DNA of 64,000 bases. Source: Listeria monocytogenes. GTDB taxonomy: Bacteria > Bacillota > Bacilli > Lactobacillales > Listeriaceae. The notes under the pieces were generated by a model. The model was not told where the DNA came from and did not search any database. It saw only the letters and a program-made list of their open reading frames with translations. The stretch is from contig NZ_CP168900.1 in NCBI RefSeq assembly GCF_041765605.1, forward strand, positions 1,752,001-1,816,000. The letters are read 5' to 3'. Each line of letters begins with the position of its first letter. The stretch's first letter is position 1. Positions 13,563-21,914 of this stretch are shown here, one piece after another. Made by a program: the position numbers and the translations under genes.

Positions 13563-14660
13563 TTACTCCCCCTTAAAATCTTTCCATGCTTGCCACATTT
13601 TTTGGTATGGTACTGGAAAAGCAAGTCGTTTCATTTCTTCTTCCGTCTCAAAACACCAATTTTCATTTGGATTCGCTGATTGAAGTTTTGCCACACGAAT
13701 GTCCATTTTCCATACTAAATGAGAAAAAACGTGTTTGATATGCGCGATTGGCTCGTCTTCTAGTAAAACATCTAAGCCATAATTATGTAAAAATTGTAGT
13801 TTAGCTACTTCATCATTTTCTTTTTTCGAAATTTCAATAGTAGGAAATTGCCACATATTTGCAAGCAAACCATTTTCTGGACGCTTTTCTATGGCTACTT
13901 TTCCGTCCTCTGAAATAACAATAATGCTTAACAGTTCTTTCGTTTTCGTTTTTACTTTTTTTATTTTCACCGGATAATTCGTTTCGACACCATTTTTATG
14001 TGCGTCGCAAAATGGTTGAAGTGGACAAAGCATACACATTGGTTTAGTTGGTGTACATACCAGTGCACCAATTTCCATTAAGCCTTGGTTAAAAGCGGCC
14101 GGATTTTCTTTGTCAATTAGCTGATATAAAACTTCTTCAAAAATTTTCCGGGTGGACGCTTTCATGATGTCTTCACTAATTTCTAAAACGCGCGCGATGA
14201 CACGCATAACATTGCCATCCACTGCCGGTTCAGCTTGGTTGTAAGCAATACTCAAGATAGCTCCCGCTGTATATGGACCTACACCTTTAAGCGATAAAAT
14301 AGTTGTTAAGTCGGTAGGAACTTCTCCAGAAAAATCGGCCATCACTTGCTTCATGGCTGTTTGGAGGTTTCTGACACGAGAATAATAGCCTAACCCTTCC
14401 CACGCTTTTAAAATATCGGCTTCATCCGCTTGAACAAAATCTTCCATCGTCGGAAATTGAGTCATAAAGCGATTAAAATAAGGAATCACCGTATCGACTT
14501 TTGTTTGTTGAAGCATGATTTCTGAGACCCAAATTCTATATGGCTCAGTATTTTCGCGCCAAGGTAAAACGCGTTTATTCGCTTCATACCAGGAAACGAG
14601 TGCTTCTTGAAAAGCAGTTATCTTTGTATCATCCCAAGTTAGTCTCTTCATTTTTCTCAT
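13563..14660 (-). CDS. mutY: A/G-specific adenine DNA glycosylase
   Basis: 365 aa. It removes adenine opposite 8-oxoguanine in base-excision repair. The helix-hairpin-helix (LKGVGPYTAGA, about 124-134) is followed by the catalytic Asp in VDGN (D148). The adenine-cleaving Glu lies in SEIMLQQTKVDTV (E47). The 4Fe-4S cluster ligands are complete at C202-x6-C209-x2-C212-x5-C218. The C-terminal 130 residues form the NUDIX-like 8-oxoG reader. Two ATGs four codons apart fit the GAGGGG ribosome binding site about equally well (3 or 12 bases); the upstream one is given. It is the first gene of a mutY-fabL operon, divergent from yfhP. Confidence 0.95.
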   Translation of the reverse strand: MRKMKRLTWDDTKITAFQEALVSWYEANKRVLPWRENTEPYRIWVSEIMLQQTKVDTVIPYFNRFMTQFPTMEDFVQADEADILKAWEGLGYYSRVRNLQTAMKQVMADFSGEVPTDLTTILSLKGVGPYTAGAILSIAYNQAEPAVDGNVMRVIARVLEISEDIMKASTRKIFEEVLYQLIDKENPAAFNQGLMEIGALVCTPTKPMCMLCPLQPFCDAHKNGVETNYPVKIKKVKTKTKELLSIIVISEDGKVAIEKRPENGLLANMWQFPTIEISKKENDEVAKLQFLHNYGLDVLLEDEPIAHIKHVFSHLVWKMDIRVAKLQSANPNENWCFETEEEMKRLAFPVPYQKMWQAWKDFKGE

Positions 14661-14860
14661 TTTCCCCTCGTAATTCTAATAGATTTCTAATGTGTGTTGC
14701 TCCGGATGTGTAGTATAATGTAGACAGGGAATAAAATAGTATACCCATTCTTAAGCCGATTTCTATTATACCGAATGCTGGCTTAATTGAATAGTGTTGT
14801 GCTCTTATAGGCAGCACCCACTTGTATTTTTTAAGACCGATTTTAGAGGAGGCAAAGTCA

Positions 14861-15841
14861 TTGGATACTGGCACACATGTAGTAATGGGAATTGCACTCG
14901 GAGCGTTAGCAACCGTAGACCCGGTAGTTGCCGGAAGTTCTCAAGCTGCCATTGGTATTATGACAGCAACAATTATTGGTTCACAAATTCCAGACATTGA
15001 CACTGTATTAAAACTAAAAAACAACGCTGATTATATTAGAAATCACCGAGGAATCACGCATTCCTTGCCGATGCTTGCCATTTGGCCATTACTTATTTCA
15101 TCCGTTTTATATTTACTTTTCCCAGCGGCTACATTTATTCATTTATTATTATGGACATTTATCGCGGTGGGATTACACATTTTTGTAGACATTTTTAATG
15201 CTTACGGTACACAAGCTGTGAGACCATTTAAGGAAACGTGGGTCGCATTTGGATTTATCAACACATTTGATTGGTTCATTTTTGGTTCCCATGTGGTTGC
15301 CATTGCGGCTTGGTTGTTAGGGTCTCCTGCCTTACCAACGTTTGTCACACTCTATGTCATTTTGGCACTTTATTATGTGGCAAGATTTGTTACACAGCGA
15401 ATGATTAAACACGCCGTTCAAAACTTAATTCCAGATTCAGAAGAAATCATTATCGCCTCCACCATCCACTTCTTCCAGTGGCGCGTGGCGGTAACAACGA
15501 AAGATCATTATTACGTAGGTCGAGCTTTCAAACGCAATATCTCCATCTACGAAAAATTCGATCGCTTACCTGTTCCTGATAATGAAATCATTCGTTCTGC
15601 GAAAAAAGATAAAAATCTCGCCGCTTTCATCTCATTCTCCAAAGTATACAACTGGCGCATTGAGGAAAAACTAGACGGGACTTATGTAACATTCACCGAT
15701 TTACGTTATCGTAGTAACGGACATTATCCATTTGTAGCCGTAGTAAAATTAGATGATGACTTAAATATTGTTTCATCTTACACTGGCTGGATTTTCTCCA
15801 CAGAAAAACTATACAAAAAACTAGCACCTGTTAGTATTTAA
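14861..15841 (+). CDS. YfhP-like membrane metal-dependent hydrolase (DUF457/YdjM family)
   Basis: 326 aa from a TTG at 14861, placed nine bases after a GAGGAGG ribosome binding site. The resulting N-terminus MDTGTHVVMG aligns with Bacillus YfhP. Metal-ligand candidates are conserved: H6, D43 in IPDID, H60 in RGITHS and D108 in HIFVDIFNAYG. Four to five membrane segments fill residues 20-200, and a soluble beta-rich domain follows. In B. subtilis yfhP neighbours yfhQ(mutY)-fabL and is described as a negative regulator of that cluster; the divergent layout here allows the same. The biochemical substrate is unknown. Confidence 0.82.
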   Translation: MDTGTHVVMGIALGALATVDPVVAGSSQAAIGIMTATIIGSQIPDIDTVLKLKNNADYIRNHRGITHSLPMLAIWPLLISSVLYLLFPAATFIHLLLWTFIAVGLHIFVDIFNAYGTQAVRPFKETWVAFGFINTFDWFIFGSHVVAIAAWLLGSPALPTFVTLYVILALYYVARFVTQRMIKHAVQNLIPDSEEIIIASTIHFFQWRVAVTTKDHYYVGRAFKRNISIYEKFDRLPVPDNEIIRSAKKDKNLAAFISFSKVYNWRIEEKLDGTYVTFTDLRYRSNGHYPFVAVVKLDDDLNIVSSYTGWIFSTEKLYKKLAPVSI

Positions 15842-15872
15842 AAAAAAGACCCGGAATTCCGGGTCTTTTTTA
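15841..15872. terminator. Bidirectional terminator
   Basis: Near-perfect palindrome AAAAAGACCCGGAATTCCGGGTCTTTTT between the convergent yfhP-like and dut genes. Confidence 0.95.
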
Positions 15873-15873
15873 T

Positions 15874-16344
15874 TTATCTACCTGTGCTCCCTACCCCACC
15901 AACACGGGATTCGTTTGCGACGATATCTGTATCTGCAACTAAGTATTTTTGGAATACGCCTTGAGCGACGCGTTCCCCGCTCTCAATCGTTACAGGTTCA
16001 GATGAGAAGTTTTTAATGGCAATACCGATATTACCATCATTCCCTGGATTACTATAGTAAGAAGAATCAATAATTCCTGTACCGTTACACAGTAATAAAC
16101 CTTTTTTAATGCCGATAGAAGACCTCACATAAATGTTTAAAACTTCATCTTCTTGCATGTAACTTTTAACATCTGTCCAAAAGATATGTTTTTCTCCTGC
16201 TGCAATGCTTACTGTTTCATTAGAAAAGAAATCATAGCCAGCTGAACCTTTATCCCCGCGTATTGGTAGTGATATGGTTTGTCCTGGAAATTTTCTGTTT
16301 GTTTCATTTACTACTTCAAATCCTCTTACTTTCACTTTGTTCAC
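15874..16344 (-). CDS. dut: dUTP diphosphatase, trimeric type
   Basis: 156 aa. It hydrolyses dUTP to dUMP and pyrophosphate, keeping uracil out of DNA and supplying dTMP synthesis. All five trimeric dUTPase motifs are visible in order: GSAGYDF (motif I, about 33-39), RSSIGIKKGL (II), GIIDSSYY (III, with the catalytic-water Asp), GERVAQGVFQ (IV) and RVGGVGSTGR (V, the P-loop-like C-terminus). Many Firmicute trimeric dUTPases are phage-borne. This one sits in a conserved recX/yfhJ neighbourhood without phage genes, so it is chromosomal. The gene starts two bases after the yfhJ-like gene ends. Confidence 0.95.
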   Translation of the reverse strand: MNKVKVRGFEVVNETNRKFPGQTISLPIRGDKGSAGYDFFSNETVSIAAGEKHIFWTDVKSYMQEDEVLNIYVRSSIGIKKGLLLCNGTGIIDSSYYSNPGNDGNIGIAIKNFSSEPVTIESGERVAQGVFQKYLVADTDIVANESRVGGVGSTGR

Positions 16345-16346
16345 TC

Positions 16347-16580
16347 CTATTTGTTTGGGTCTTTTCGTTCTACTTGGTGTAAAAAGCTGCCGTGGCGCTC
16401 GATTTGCTGACGAACGTAATCCGCCGCATACTCAGGACCACGATACGGATAACCTGCTTTAGCATAGGAACTTTCGAAATCTGACCAAAGCATTTCAATC
16501 CACCATAAGGCTTGTTCTTTATCTAAATGCGGGTTTTTAGCCATTAATTCCGCTGTTAGTTCATCTAAATACGTATACAA
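16347..16580 (-). CDS. WVELL-family small protein, YfhJ-like
   Basis: 77 aa from a TTG at 16580. The recX stop codon and this start read TGA-G-TTG, with the GAGGAGG ribosome binding site lying in the last codons of recX, so translation is coupled. The upstream in-frame ATG at 16610 has no such site and would give an N-terminus not found in relatives. The signature ALWWIEMLWSDFESSYAKAGYP at residues 24-45 is the WVELL motif of Bacillus YfhJ. Function is unknown. It sits between recX and dut. Confidence 0.8.
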   Translation of the reverse strand: MYTYLDELTAELMAKNPHLDKEQALWWIEMLWSDFESSYAKAGYPYRGPEYAADYVRQQIERHGSFLHQVERKDPNK

Positions 16581-16581
16581 C

Positions 16582-17391
16582 TCACTCTTCCTCCTCAAAA
16601 CTGATTTCATTTTCAGTTAGGTATGATTGAATTGTATCATAAGAAAAACCTTTCTGCATTAGCGATGTGATTGTTTTTTGTTTGGCAATGCTTGGTTTGT
16701 AGCGTTTATTTTTGCGCATTGTTTTTTCAACTTGTTTTTGTAAAATATCTGCTTCATCAGCTATATCAATTTCGCTTGTTGCTTCTGTTGCAGCTGTTTT
16801 GGCTAATTCACTCGTATAACCTTTTTGGATTAAATCGGTGATAATTTTTTGTTGGAGCATTTTTTTGGCACTTTTATTGTTTCGCTTCATGATTTTTATT
16901 GCTTGTTTGGTGGCGTTTTCTAGCTGTGCTTCATCCGAATATTCTTCGATAACTTGGCTAATGATTTCTCTCGTTAGTCCTTTTTCGACTAATTCACGTT
17001 CGATAGTTCGCGGACCTTTTAGGGTTGTTTTGATTTGCGTTTTCGTATACAGTTCTGCAAATTCGAGATCATTAATATAGTCCATGTCGGCTAACTTTTT
17101 TAAAATCTCATCAATTGCAAAAGCTTCCATTTCTTGCTTTTTCAAATAATCGCGAATTTCTTTTTCCGAGCGAACACGGTGGGATAAGAAGTTGATTGCT
17201 TTATTTAAGCCTTTTCGAACCATGTCAGCTTGTTTGATTTCTTCTATCTCAGCCTCTGTGAGCGCTTTTCCTTTCATTAGTTGGTAGCGGGCTAAAACTT
17301 CTTCGTCTACACTAAAGTTGTATTTTTCATCAATAAAAATGTTGTAACGTTCTTTGTTTTTCTGCTGGACACTTATGGACGTGATTTTCAT
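16582..17391 (-). CDS. recX: Regulatory protein RecX
   Basis: 269 aa from ATG 17391, seven bases after a GGAGG site; an in-frame ATG nine codons upstream lies before that site and was not used. RecX binds RecA filaments and caps or reverses their growth. The protein is almost entirely alpha-helical, with repeated three-helix modules. Examples are KGLNKAINFLSHRVRSEKEIRDYLKK near 65-90 and KYKPSIAKQKTITSLMQKGFSYDTI at the C-terminus. The length is typical of the long Firmicute RecX. It leads an operon with the WVELL gene and dut, and is divergent from the yfhF-like gene. Confidence 0.93.
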   Translation of the reverse strand: MKITSISVQQKNKERYNIFIDEKYNFSVDEEVLARYQLMKGKALTEAEIEEIKQADMVRKGLNKAINFLSHRVRSEKEIRDYLKKQEMEAFAIDEILKKLADMDYINDLEFAELYTKTQIKTTLKGPRTIERELVEKGLTREIISQVIEEYSDEAQLENATKQAIKIMKRNNKSAKKMLQQKIITDLIQKGYTSELAKTAATEATSEIDIADEADILQKQVEKTMRKNKRYKPSIAKQKTITSLMQKGFSYDTIQSYLTENEISFEEEE

Positions 17392-17488
17392 AATCCGCCT
17401 CCTTCTCCCTTCTATCATACCGCAAAAAATGGTTTTAATACTACTAAAAAGGGAATAAACTAGTTAGGACAATAAAGAGGTGATAAAA

Positions 17489-18391
17489 TTGCATATCTTA
17501 CTTACAGGCGCAACAGGTTTTATTGGTGATCATTTAGTGCATGAATTAGAAAAATCTGATCACGAGCTTTATATTTTAACAAGACAAAAGCTAAAAAACC
17601 GCGCAAATGTACACTATATTGAATGGTTAAATGAAGATAAATTGCCGAATTTAGAAGATTTACCAGTGGATGTTTGTATTAATTTTGCTGGTGCTGGTTT
17701 GATGGATGAAAAATGGACTTACGATAGAAAGAAAGTGATTGTAAATAGCCGCATCGAAGCTACTTCAGCACTCTTATCGATTGTGAAGAAAATGAAATCC
17801 AAACCAAAATTGTGGATTAATGCAAGTGCAATTGGGGCTTATACGTCTTCTAAGTCAACGATTTATCTAGATACGGAAGAAAATACTTATGCAGATAACT
17901 TCTTAGGAAAAACGGTTTATGAATGGGAAAAAACAGCGAGTGCGGCAAGTGATTTGGGCATTCGAGTTGTGTATGCTCGCTTTGGTCTTGTACTTGGCAC
18001 TGGTGGTGGGTCGTTCCCGGTTTTTGAAAAATTATTCCAAACTTATACAGGCGGCCGTTTTGGTAATGGAAGACAATGGTATTCATGGATTCATATCGAT
18101 GATGTCGTTGCAGCGATATTGTTTATTTTTGATCACGAACAAATAGATGGCGTGGTTAATTTTACAGCTCCTCACCCTGTTCAAGAAAAGAAATTTGCTG
18201 AACGACTTGGGAAAAAGATGCATAAACCTTATAAAACACCGGTTCCTAAAAAAATAATTAAATTTATTCTCGGTGAACGTGCCATGACTATTTTGGACAG
18301 TCAACGTGCTTACCCGGAAAAACTAATGAGTAATCATTTCGAGTTTCGCTTTGAAACGTTGCAGGAAGCTTTAGATGACTTGCTTGATTAA
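17489..18391 (+). CDS. TIGR01777/YfhF family NAD(P)-dependent epimerase-like protein
   Basis: 300 aa from TTG 17489, six bases after AGAGGTGAT. The in-frame GTG at 17480 is part of that ribosome binding site and is unlikely to be the start. The Rossmann motif TGATGFIG is at 6-13, and the DUF1731 C-terminal tail (about 250-298) ends in the family's EFRFETLQEALDDLL. The extended-SDR catalytic Tyr/Lys is not in a canonical Y-x3-K, as is usual for this family (SulA, YfcH, YfhF). The substrate is unknown. It is divergent from recX, as in Bacillus. Confidence 0.85.
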   Translation: MHILLTGATGFIGDHLVHELEKSDHELYILTRQKLKNRANVHYIEWLNEDKLPNLEDLPVDVCINFAGAGLMDEKWTYDRKKVIVNSRIEATSALLSIVKKMKSKPKLWINASAIGAYTSSKSTIYLDTEENTYADNFLGKTVYEWEKTASAASDLGIRVVYARFGLVLGTGGGSFPVFEKLFQTYTGGRFGNGRQWYSWIHIDDVVAAILFIFDHEQIDGVVNFTAPHPVQEKKFAERLGKKMHKPYKTPVPKKIIKFILGERAMTILDSQRAYPEKLMSNHFEFRFETLQEALDDLLD

Positions 18392-18430
18392 AAAACCAGA
18401 TTCTGATTTTACTCAGAATCTGGTTTTTTT
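18389..18430. terminator. Bidirectional terminator
   Basis: AAAAAACCAGATTCTGA / TCAGAATCTGGTTTTTTT, a 17-bp stem between the convergent yfhF-like gene and mprF. It overlaps the last mprF codons. Confidence 0.95.
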
Positions 18431-21006
18431 GTTTCTTCTTCTAGTGGGAAGTCAAGGATTACTTGGCTATTAGCAAGTGGTCGTTTTTTACCAACAAGAA
18501 TCATTAATTGTAACATCGTGAAAGCAATCGAGCTTCTTTTTCGAAAGGCAACAAATTTTTGTTCCCATTCTGTAACGTACTTAGATTTGAAATTACGTAA
18601 TCCTTTGAAGCCATAGAAACCTTGACTATAACGGTACACAAGTCCAGCCAATCGTTCGCCTAGGAAAGCATATTTACTTTCTCCGACGTTCGCAAGTGGC
18701 GCCATGCCAGCATTAAAGGTTTGGAATCCATCTTCTTTGGCTTGTTCGAATAAGTTGATGAAAAGAAAGTCCATAATGCCTGATGGTGCTTCTTTAGAAT
18801 AGCGCATTAAATCAATCGAAGTCATTTCGTCCGTATAAGACGGCATCATGGAAGCGAAGCCAACGACCGTACCTTCTCCATTTTTCGCGATAGCAATCGG
18901 AGCTTGTTCGAGATAGTACGTATCAAAGAATCCTAATGAAAAGCCTTTTTCTTCTCTACCATCTAGCCACTCATCAGAAATCGCTCGTAAAGTTGTCCAC
19001 ATTTCGTGATTAAATGGCGGCTCTATTATTTCAAAAGTATAACCTTCTCGTTCTAATTTATTCATTAGCGCGCGTTCGCCTTTTTTCTTTTTGCCACTCA
19101 TTGTAAAGTTTTGGACGTCAACAAAGCCTTCTTCTCCGAGCTTGATAAAGTCAAAACCGTGGTCATGCAAATACGGGATCATCGTGCCGCGGACTTCATA
19201 GAAAACTGGTCGATAACCAAATCTATCCGCATTCATCATAACCTCTTCAATTGCTTCTTCCATTTTATCCATATTACCAGTTGGTTCACCCATGATAACC
19301 ATTTTGTCCGCAATGATTCGGTAAGAGAAAAGCACTTCTCCCTCCGCTGCCCAAAATAGTAGTTTATCACGTAAGAACATCGTATGACTGACTTCATTTC
19401 CGCCCCATTTCGCTAAATGTTCGCGTACTTTGACTGCTTCAAATGGAGAGCCAAGTTTTTCTTTTGTTGTGGATAAATAAATGTAAATAATGACTAAACT
19501 AACAACGGCGATAAATACGCCAACGAAACCGACTAACCATAAATGCTCTGAGGCAATGCGTAAATAATCAGGGATTTCTTTGGAATGTTTGATATTAGGT
19601 GAATTGTAAATTCCGATAACAATATAACCTGCCAAACAGACAATGAATATAATGCTATCAATAATTACTTTACTCCAAGTATAAACTAGTTTTTCTCGGT
19701 AAAATTCGTTTCGAGCTAAGAATAAACATAACAATACTATTCCTAAAAAGATGGCTTGCTTCAACGAAAATACACGAGCAAGTGTATTGAAAATCGCGCA
19801 ACCTAGTACAATAAATGTAATAATATAGGCTTTCTTTGTTTTACATTCGATACCTCTCGCAAGTCCCAGCAATAAAAAGCCAAATGCAACGATAGTAATT
19901 TGGGATGTAAATAAGAAATTAAACGGCATAATTTTGTATAGAAATGGCACATGATAAATGGCGTTTGGTACGGCAGACGATAAAATTAGCAATAATCCAG
20001 AGCCGTAAACAAATATAACCAAGAAGCGATGAGCCACTTTTTGTAAGAATAGTAGCGGTAATCCTTCTAAAAAGTCATTTACTTTCTTCCCTGCTTTTTG
20101 GACGAAGAAAAGTAGGCCGACTACGAATGGAATGATATAGTAGAAAATACGGTAAAACAGCATCCAAGCGAGTGCTAATTCTTGAGAAACACCTAGTTGG
20201 CTGAGTCCAAGAATCATTACGACGTCAAATGTCCCTACTCCACCTGGGACCATCGAAGCTATCCCAATCACAGAAGCGATAACAAATAACGGGAACACTT
20301 TGAAAATGTCGACTGGTTCTCCCATCAATGTGCCGATAATCGCGAAACATCCGAACGCGAAGCCCCACTCTAAAAGAGAAGCAATAATGAGTGTTAATTC
20401 TCTTTTGATAGGTAAATCGACAAAGAGAGACTTACTTTTCCATTTCGTAATAGTGAATAAAATCGGGAAGTACAGTCCACCTGCTAGAAGCCACGGCCAG
20501 TAATTAACAAAATGATCTGCAAATCCGGGAATCAGTAAGGTAGCTAATGATACTAAGCAATAAATGGATAAACCAGATACTAAAAATAAAGCAATTTTAG
20601 AAATGGCTAGTAAGATTTCTTTGTGCGACGCATTTTTTCCGTAAAAGCTTGCTCTTAAGCTGGCACCTAAAACGCCACCAAATCCACCAATGTTTGTAAA
20701 GGTATTCGTGATCCAACCAGAAGCAATCACATGACTTGGGGAAAACTTTCCGGGTAATAACTTAACGATGACATAATCATACAAAAGCATTGGAGTGACA
20801 GCGATTAAGCCGACGATAAACATAATAAATATTTGTTCTGGACTTTGAGAAGTTAAATTTTCTTTTAGTGACGGATAGTCAATTCCCGTCGCAATATTAA
20901 TAATTTCAAAAATAACAAATGCCATCACAAAAGTGATAAAAACGATTTTTACGATGGTACTATTTTTTTGAAACCACGAGTAGGCTTGCATTAGTTTTTC
21001 TTTCAT
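18409..21006 (-). CDS. mprF: Phosphatidylglycerol lysyltransferase/flippase MprF
   Basis: 865 aa, full length for MprF. The N-terminal two thirds (about 15-515) hold some 14 membrane segments forming the flippase. A cytosolic DUF2156 domain (about 525-850) transfers lysine from Lys-tRNA to phosphatidylglycerol; its GNAT-like core includes PTGNMDKMEEAIEEVM and DLMRYSKEAPSGIMDFLF. Adding lysine lowers surface negative charge and gives resistance to cationic peptides. A GGAG ribosome binding site precedes the ATG. It lies 26 bases after a VanZ-family gene on the same strand. The same pair (lmo1696-lmo1695) is described in Listeria as part of the VirR regulon; I did not identify a VirR box with certainty. 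Confidence 0.96.
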   Translation of the reverse strand: MKEKLMQAYSWFQKNSTIVKIVFITFVMAFVIFEIINIATGIDYPSLKENLTSQSPEQIFIMFIVGLIAVTPMLLYDYVIVKLLPGKFSPSHVIASGWITNTFTNIGGFGGVLGASLRASFYGKNASHKEILLAISKIALFLVSGLSIYCLVSLATLLIPGFADHFVNYWPWLLAGGLYFPILFTITKWKSKSLFVDLPIKRELTLIIASLLEWGFAFGCFAIIGTLMGEPVDIFKVFPLFVIASVIGIASMVPGGVGTFDVVMILGLSQLGVSQELALAWMLFYRIFYYIIPFVVGLLFFVQKAGKKVNDFLEGLPLLFLQKVAHRFLVIFVYGSGLLLILSSAVPNAIYHVPFLYKIMPFNFLFTSQITIVAFGFLLLGLARGIECKTKKAYIITFIVLGCAIFNTLARVFSLKQAIFLGIVLLCLFLARNEFYREKLVYTWSKVIIDSIIFIVCLAGYIVIGIYNSPNIKHSKEIPDYLRIASEHLWLVGFVGVFIAVVSLVIIYIYLSTTKEKLGSPFEAVKVREHLAKWGGNEVSHTMFLRDKLLFWAAEGEVLFSYRIIADKMVIMGEPTGNMDKMEEAIEEVMMNADRFGYRPVFYEVRGTMIPYLHDHGFDFIKLGEEGFVDVQNFTMSGKKKKGERALMNKLEREGYTFEIIEPPFNHEMWTTLRAISDEWLDGREEKGFSLGFFDTYYLEQAPIAIAKNGEGTVVGFASMMPSYTDEMTSIDLMRYSKEAPSGIMDFLFINLFEQAKEDGFQTFNAGMAPLANVGESKYAFLGERLAGLVYRYSQGFYGFKGLRNFKSKYVTEWEQKFVAFRKRSSIAFTMLQLMILVGKKRPLANSQVILDFPLEEETKKPDSE

Positions 21007-21032
21007 AATAGAGTCTCCTTAACGATTTTCAT

Positions 21033-21707
21033 TCATCTTCTTTTATTTATTCGTTTTCTAACAGATGGAACGGCATAAGCTAGTAGAATGCCTATTATTC
21101 CACTTAATGTATTTAAAATGATGTCATCTATATCTGTAGAACGATTGGGTGGTAGCGAAATGCTTTCAAATCCTGTAATCATCGTTGTTTGCGCAAATTG
21201 AAGCAGTTCGATGCCGCAAGATGTTAGGAATATGACTAATAGAGTTTTACCAGCTGTGTTTGTTATTTTGAAGTAAAGCAAGAAGAAAGACAGCGGGCAT
21301 AACAATAAAACATTCCCGAAAATTTGAATAATAGTAGGCATCGTTGGTAATGTTTGTTGAAATGTATTTTCTATTGTTGTAAAAGGGATTAGGTTAATCA
21401 TTTCTTTTTGGATATGGAAATTCCCGGTATAGGTACTGTTTACGAAATCTCCAACAGCTATGTAGGCAACAAGATGTAATAAAATAATTATATATAGAAT
21501 AAAAACGCAAAACCAGATAAAGTCTATCCAATTCTTTAGTCTCGCCATGTTGGTTAGTATTATGATTGCTAAAAAAAGTAAACAACTGTTAGCAATAGTA
21601 TTGATTAAATCCGCGTTATTCCCAAATTGTAGTGCAAGCGAGATTCCGTACAACAGGTATAACGCTGGCAATAACAACACAAAAAAACGGCATTTTTGGA
21701 CCTGCAT
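21033..21707 (-). CDS. VanZ family membrane protein
   Basis: 224 aa with five to six membrane segments (about 10-30, 35-55, 62-88, 125-145, 155-175, 190-210). The VanZ-like core is visible: NLIPFTTIEN near 105-114, LLLCPLSFFLLYF, and GIELLQFAQTTMITGFESI with the polar EhlQ-type motif, then the DIDDIILNTLSGIIGILL tail. VanZ proteins confer low-level teicoplanin tolerance in some hosts; the molecular mechanism is not settled. It is co-directional with mprF (26-base gap) and probably co-transcribed, which suggests a shared envelope-stress role. Confidence 0.85.
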   Translation of the reverse strand: MQVQKCRFFVLLLPALYLLYGISLALQFGNNADLINTIANSCLLFLAIIILTNMARLKNWIDFIWFCVFILYIIILLHLVAYIAVGDFVNSTYTGNFHIQKEMINLIPFTTIENTFQQTLPTMPTIIQIFGNVLLLCPLSFFLLYFKITNTAGKTLLVIFLTSCGIELLQFAQTTMITGFESISLPPNRSTDIDDIILNTLSGIIGILLAYAVPSVRKRINKRR

Positions 21708-21800
21708 TCTCGTATTCCAACGCCTTCCGTTTCAAAATCAGCTCTCAGACTCTCTGAATAAGCTCCTAGTATCAGTTTAGCAGATATAAAAATGAAAAGA

Positions 21801-21832
21801 AAGCTTGTTTGTGCTTACATTTTTGCAAGCTT
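21801..21832 (+). promoter_or_regulatory. Inverted repeat upstream of the CDF gene
   Basis: AAGCTTG (21801-21807) and CAAGCTT (21826-21832) with an 18-nt spacer lie in the 207-bp gap between VanZ and the CDF exporter. A TACAAT at about 21879 may be the -10 of the exporter gene. The repeat could be an operator or a minor hairpin. Confidence 0.35.
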
Positions 21833-21914
21833 CTGTAAGGCTTTCGGGTTCTTATTTTCTTTTTGGCAAAAAAAGTGCTACAATTTCTTAATGATATTCG
21901 TGGAGGAGACTAGA

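Noticed and set aside
15874-16344. dUTPase as a phage remnant
   Set aside because: It is within a conserved recX-yfhJ-dut cluster with no phage neighbours and intact motifs.
21793-21914. 41-residue N-terminal extension of the CDF exporter
   Set aside because: It precedes the GGAGGAG site at about 21903 and does not resemble CDF proteins.
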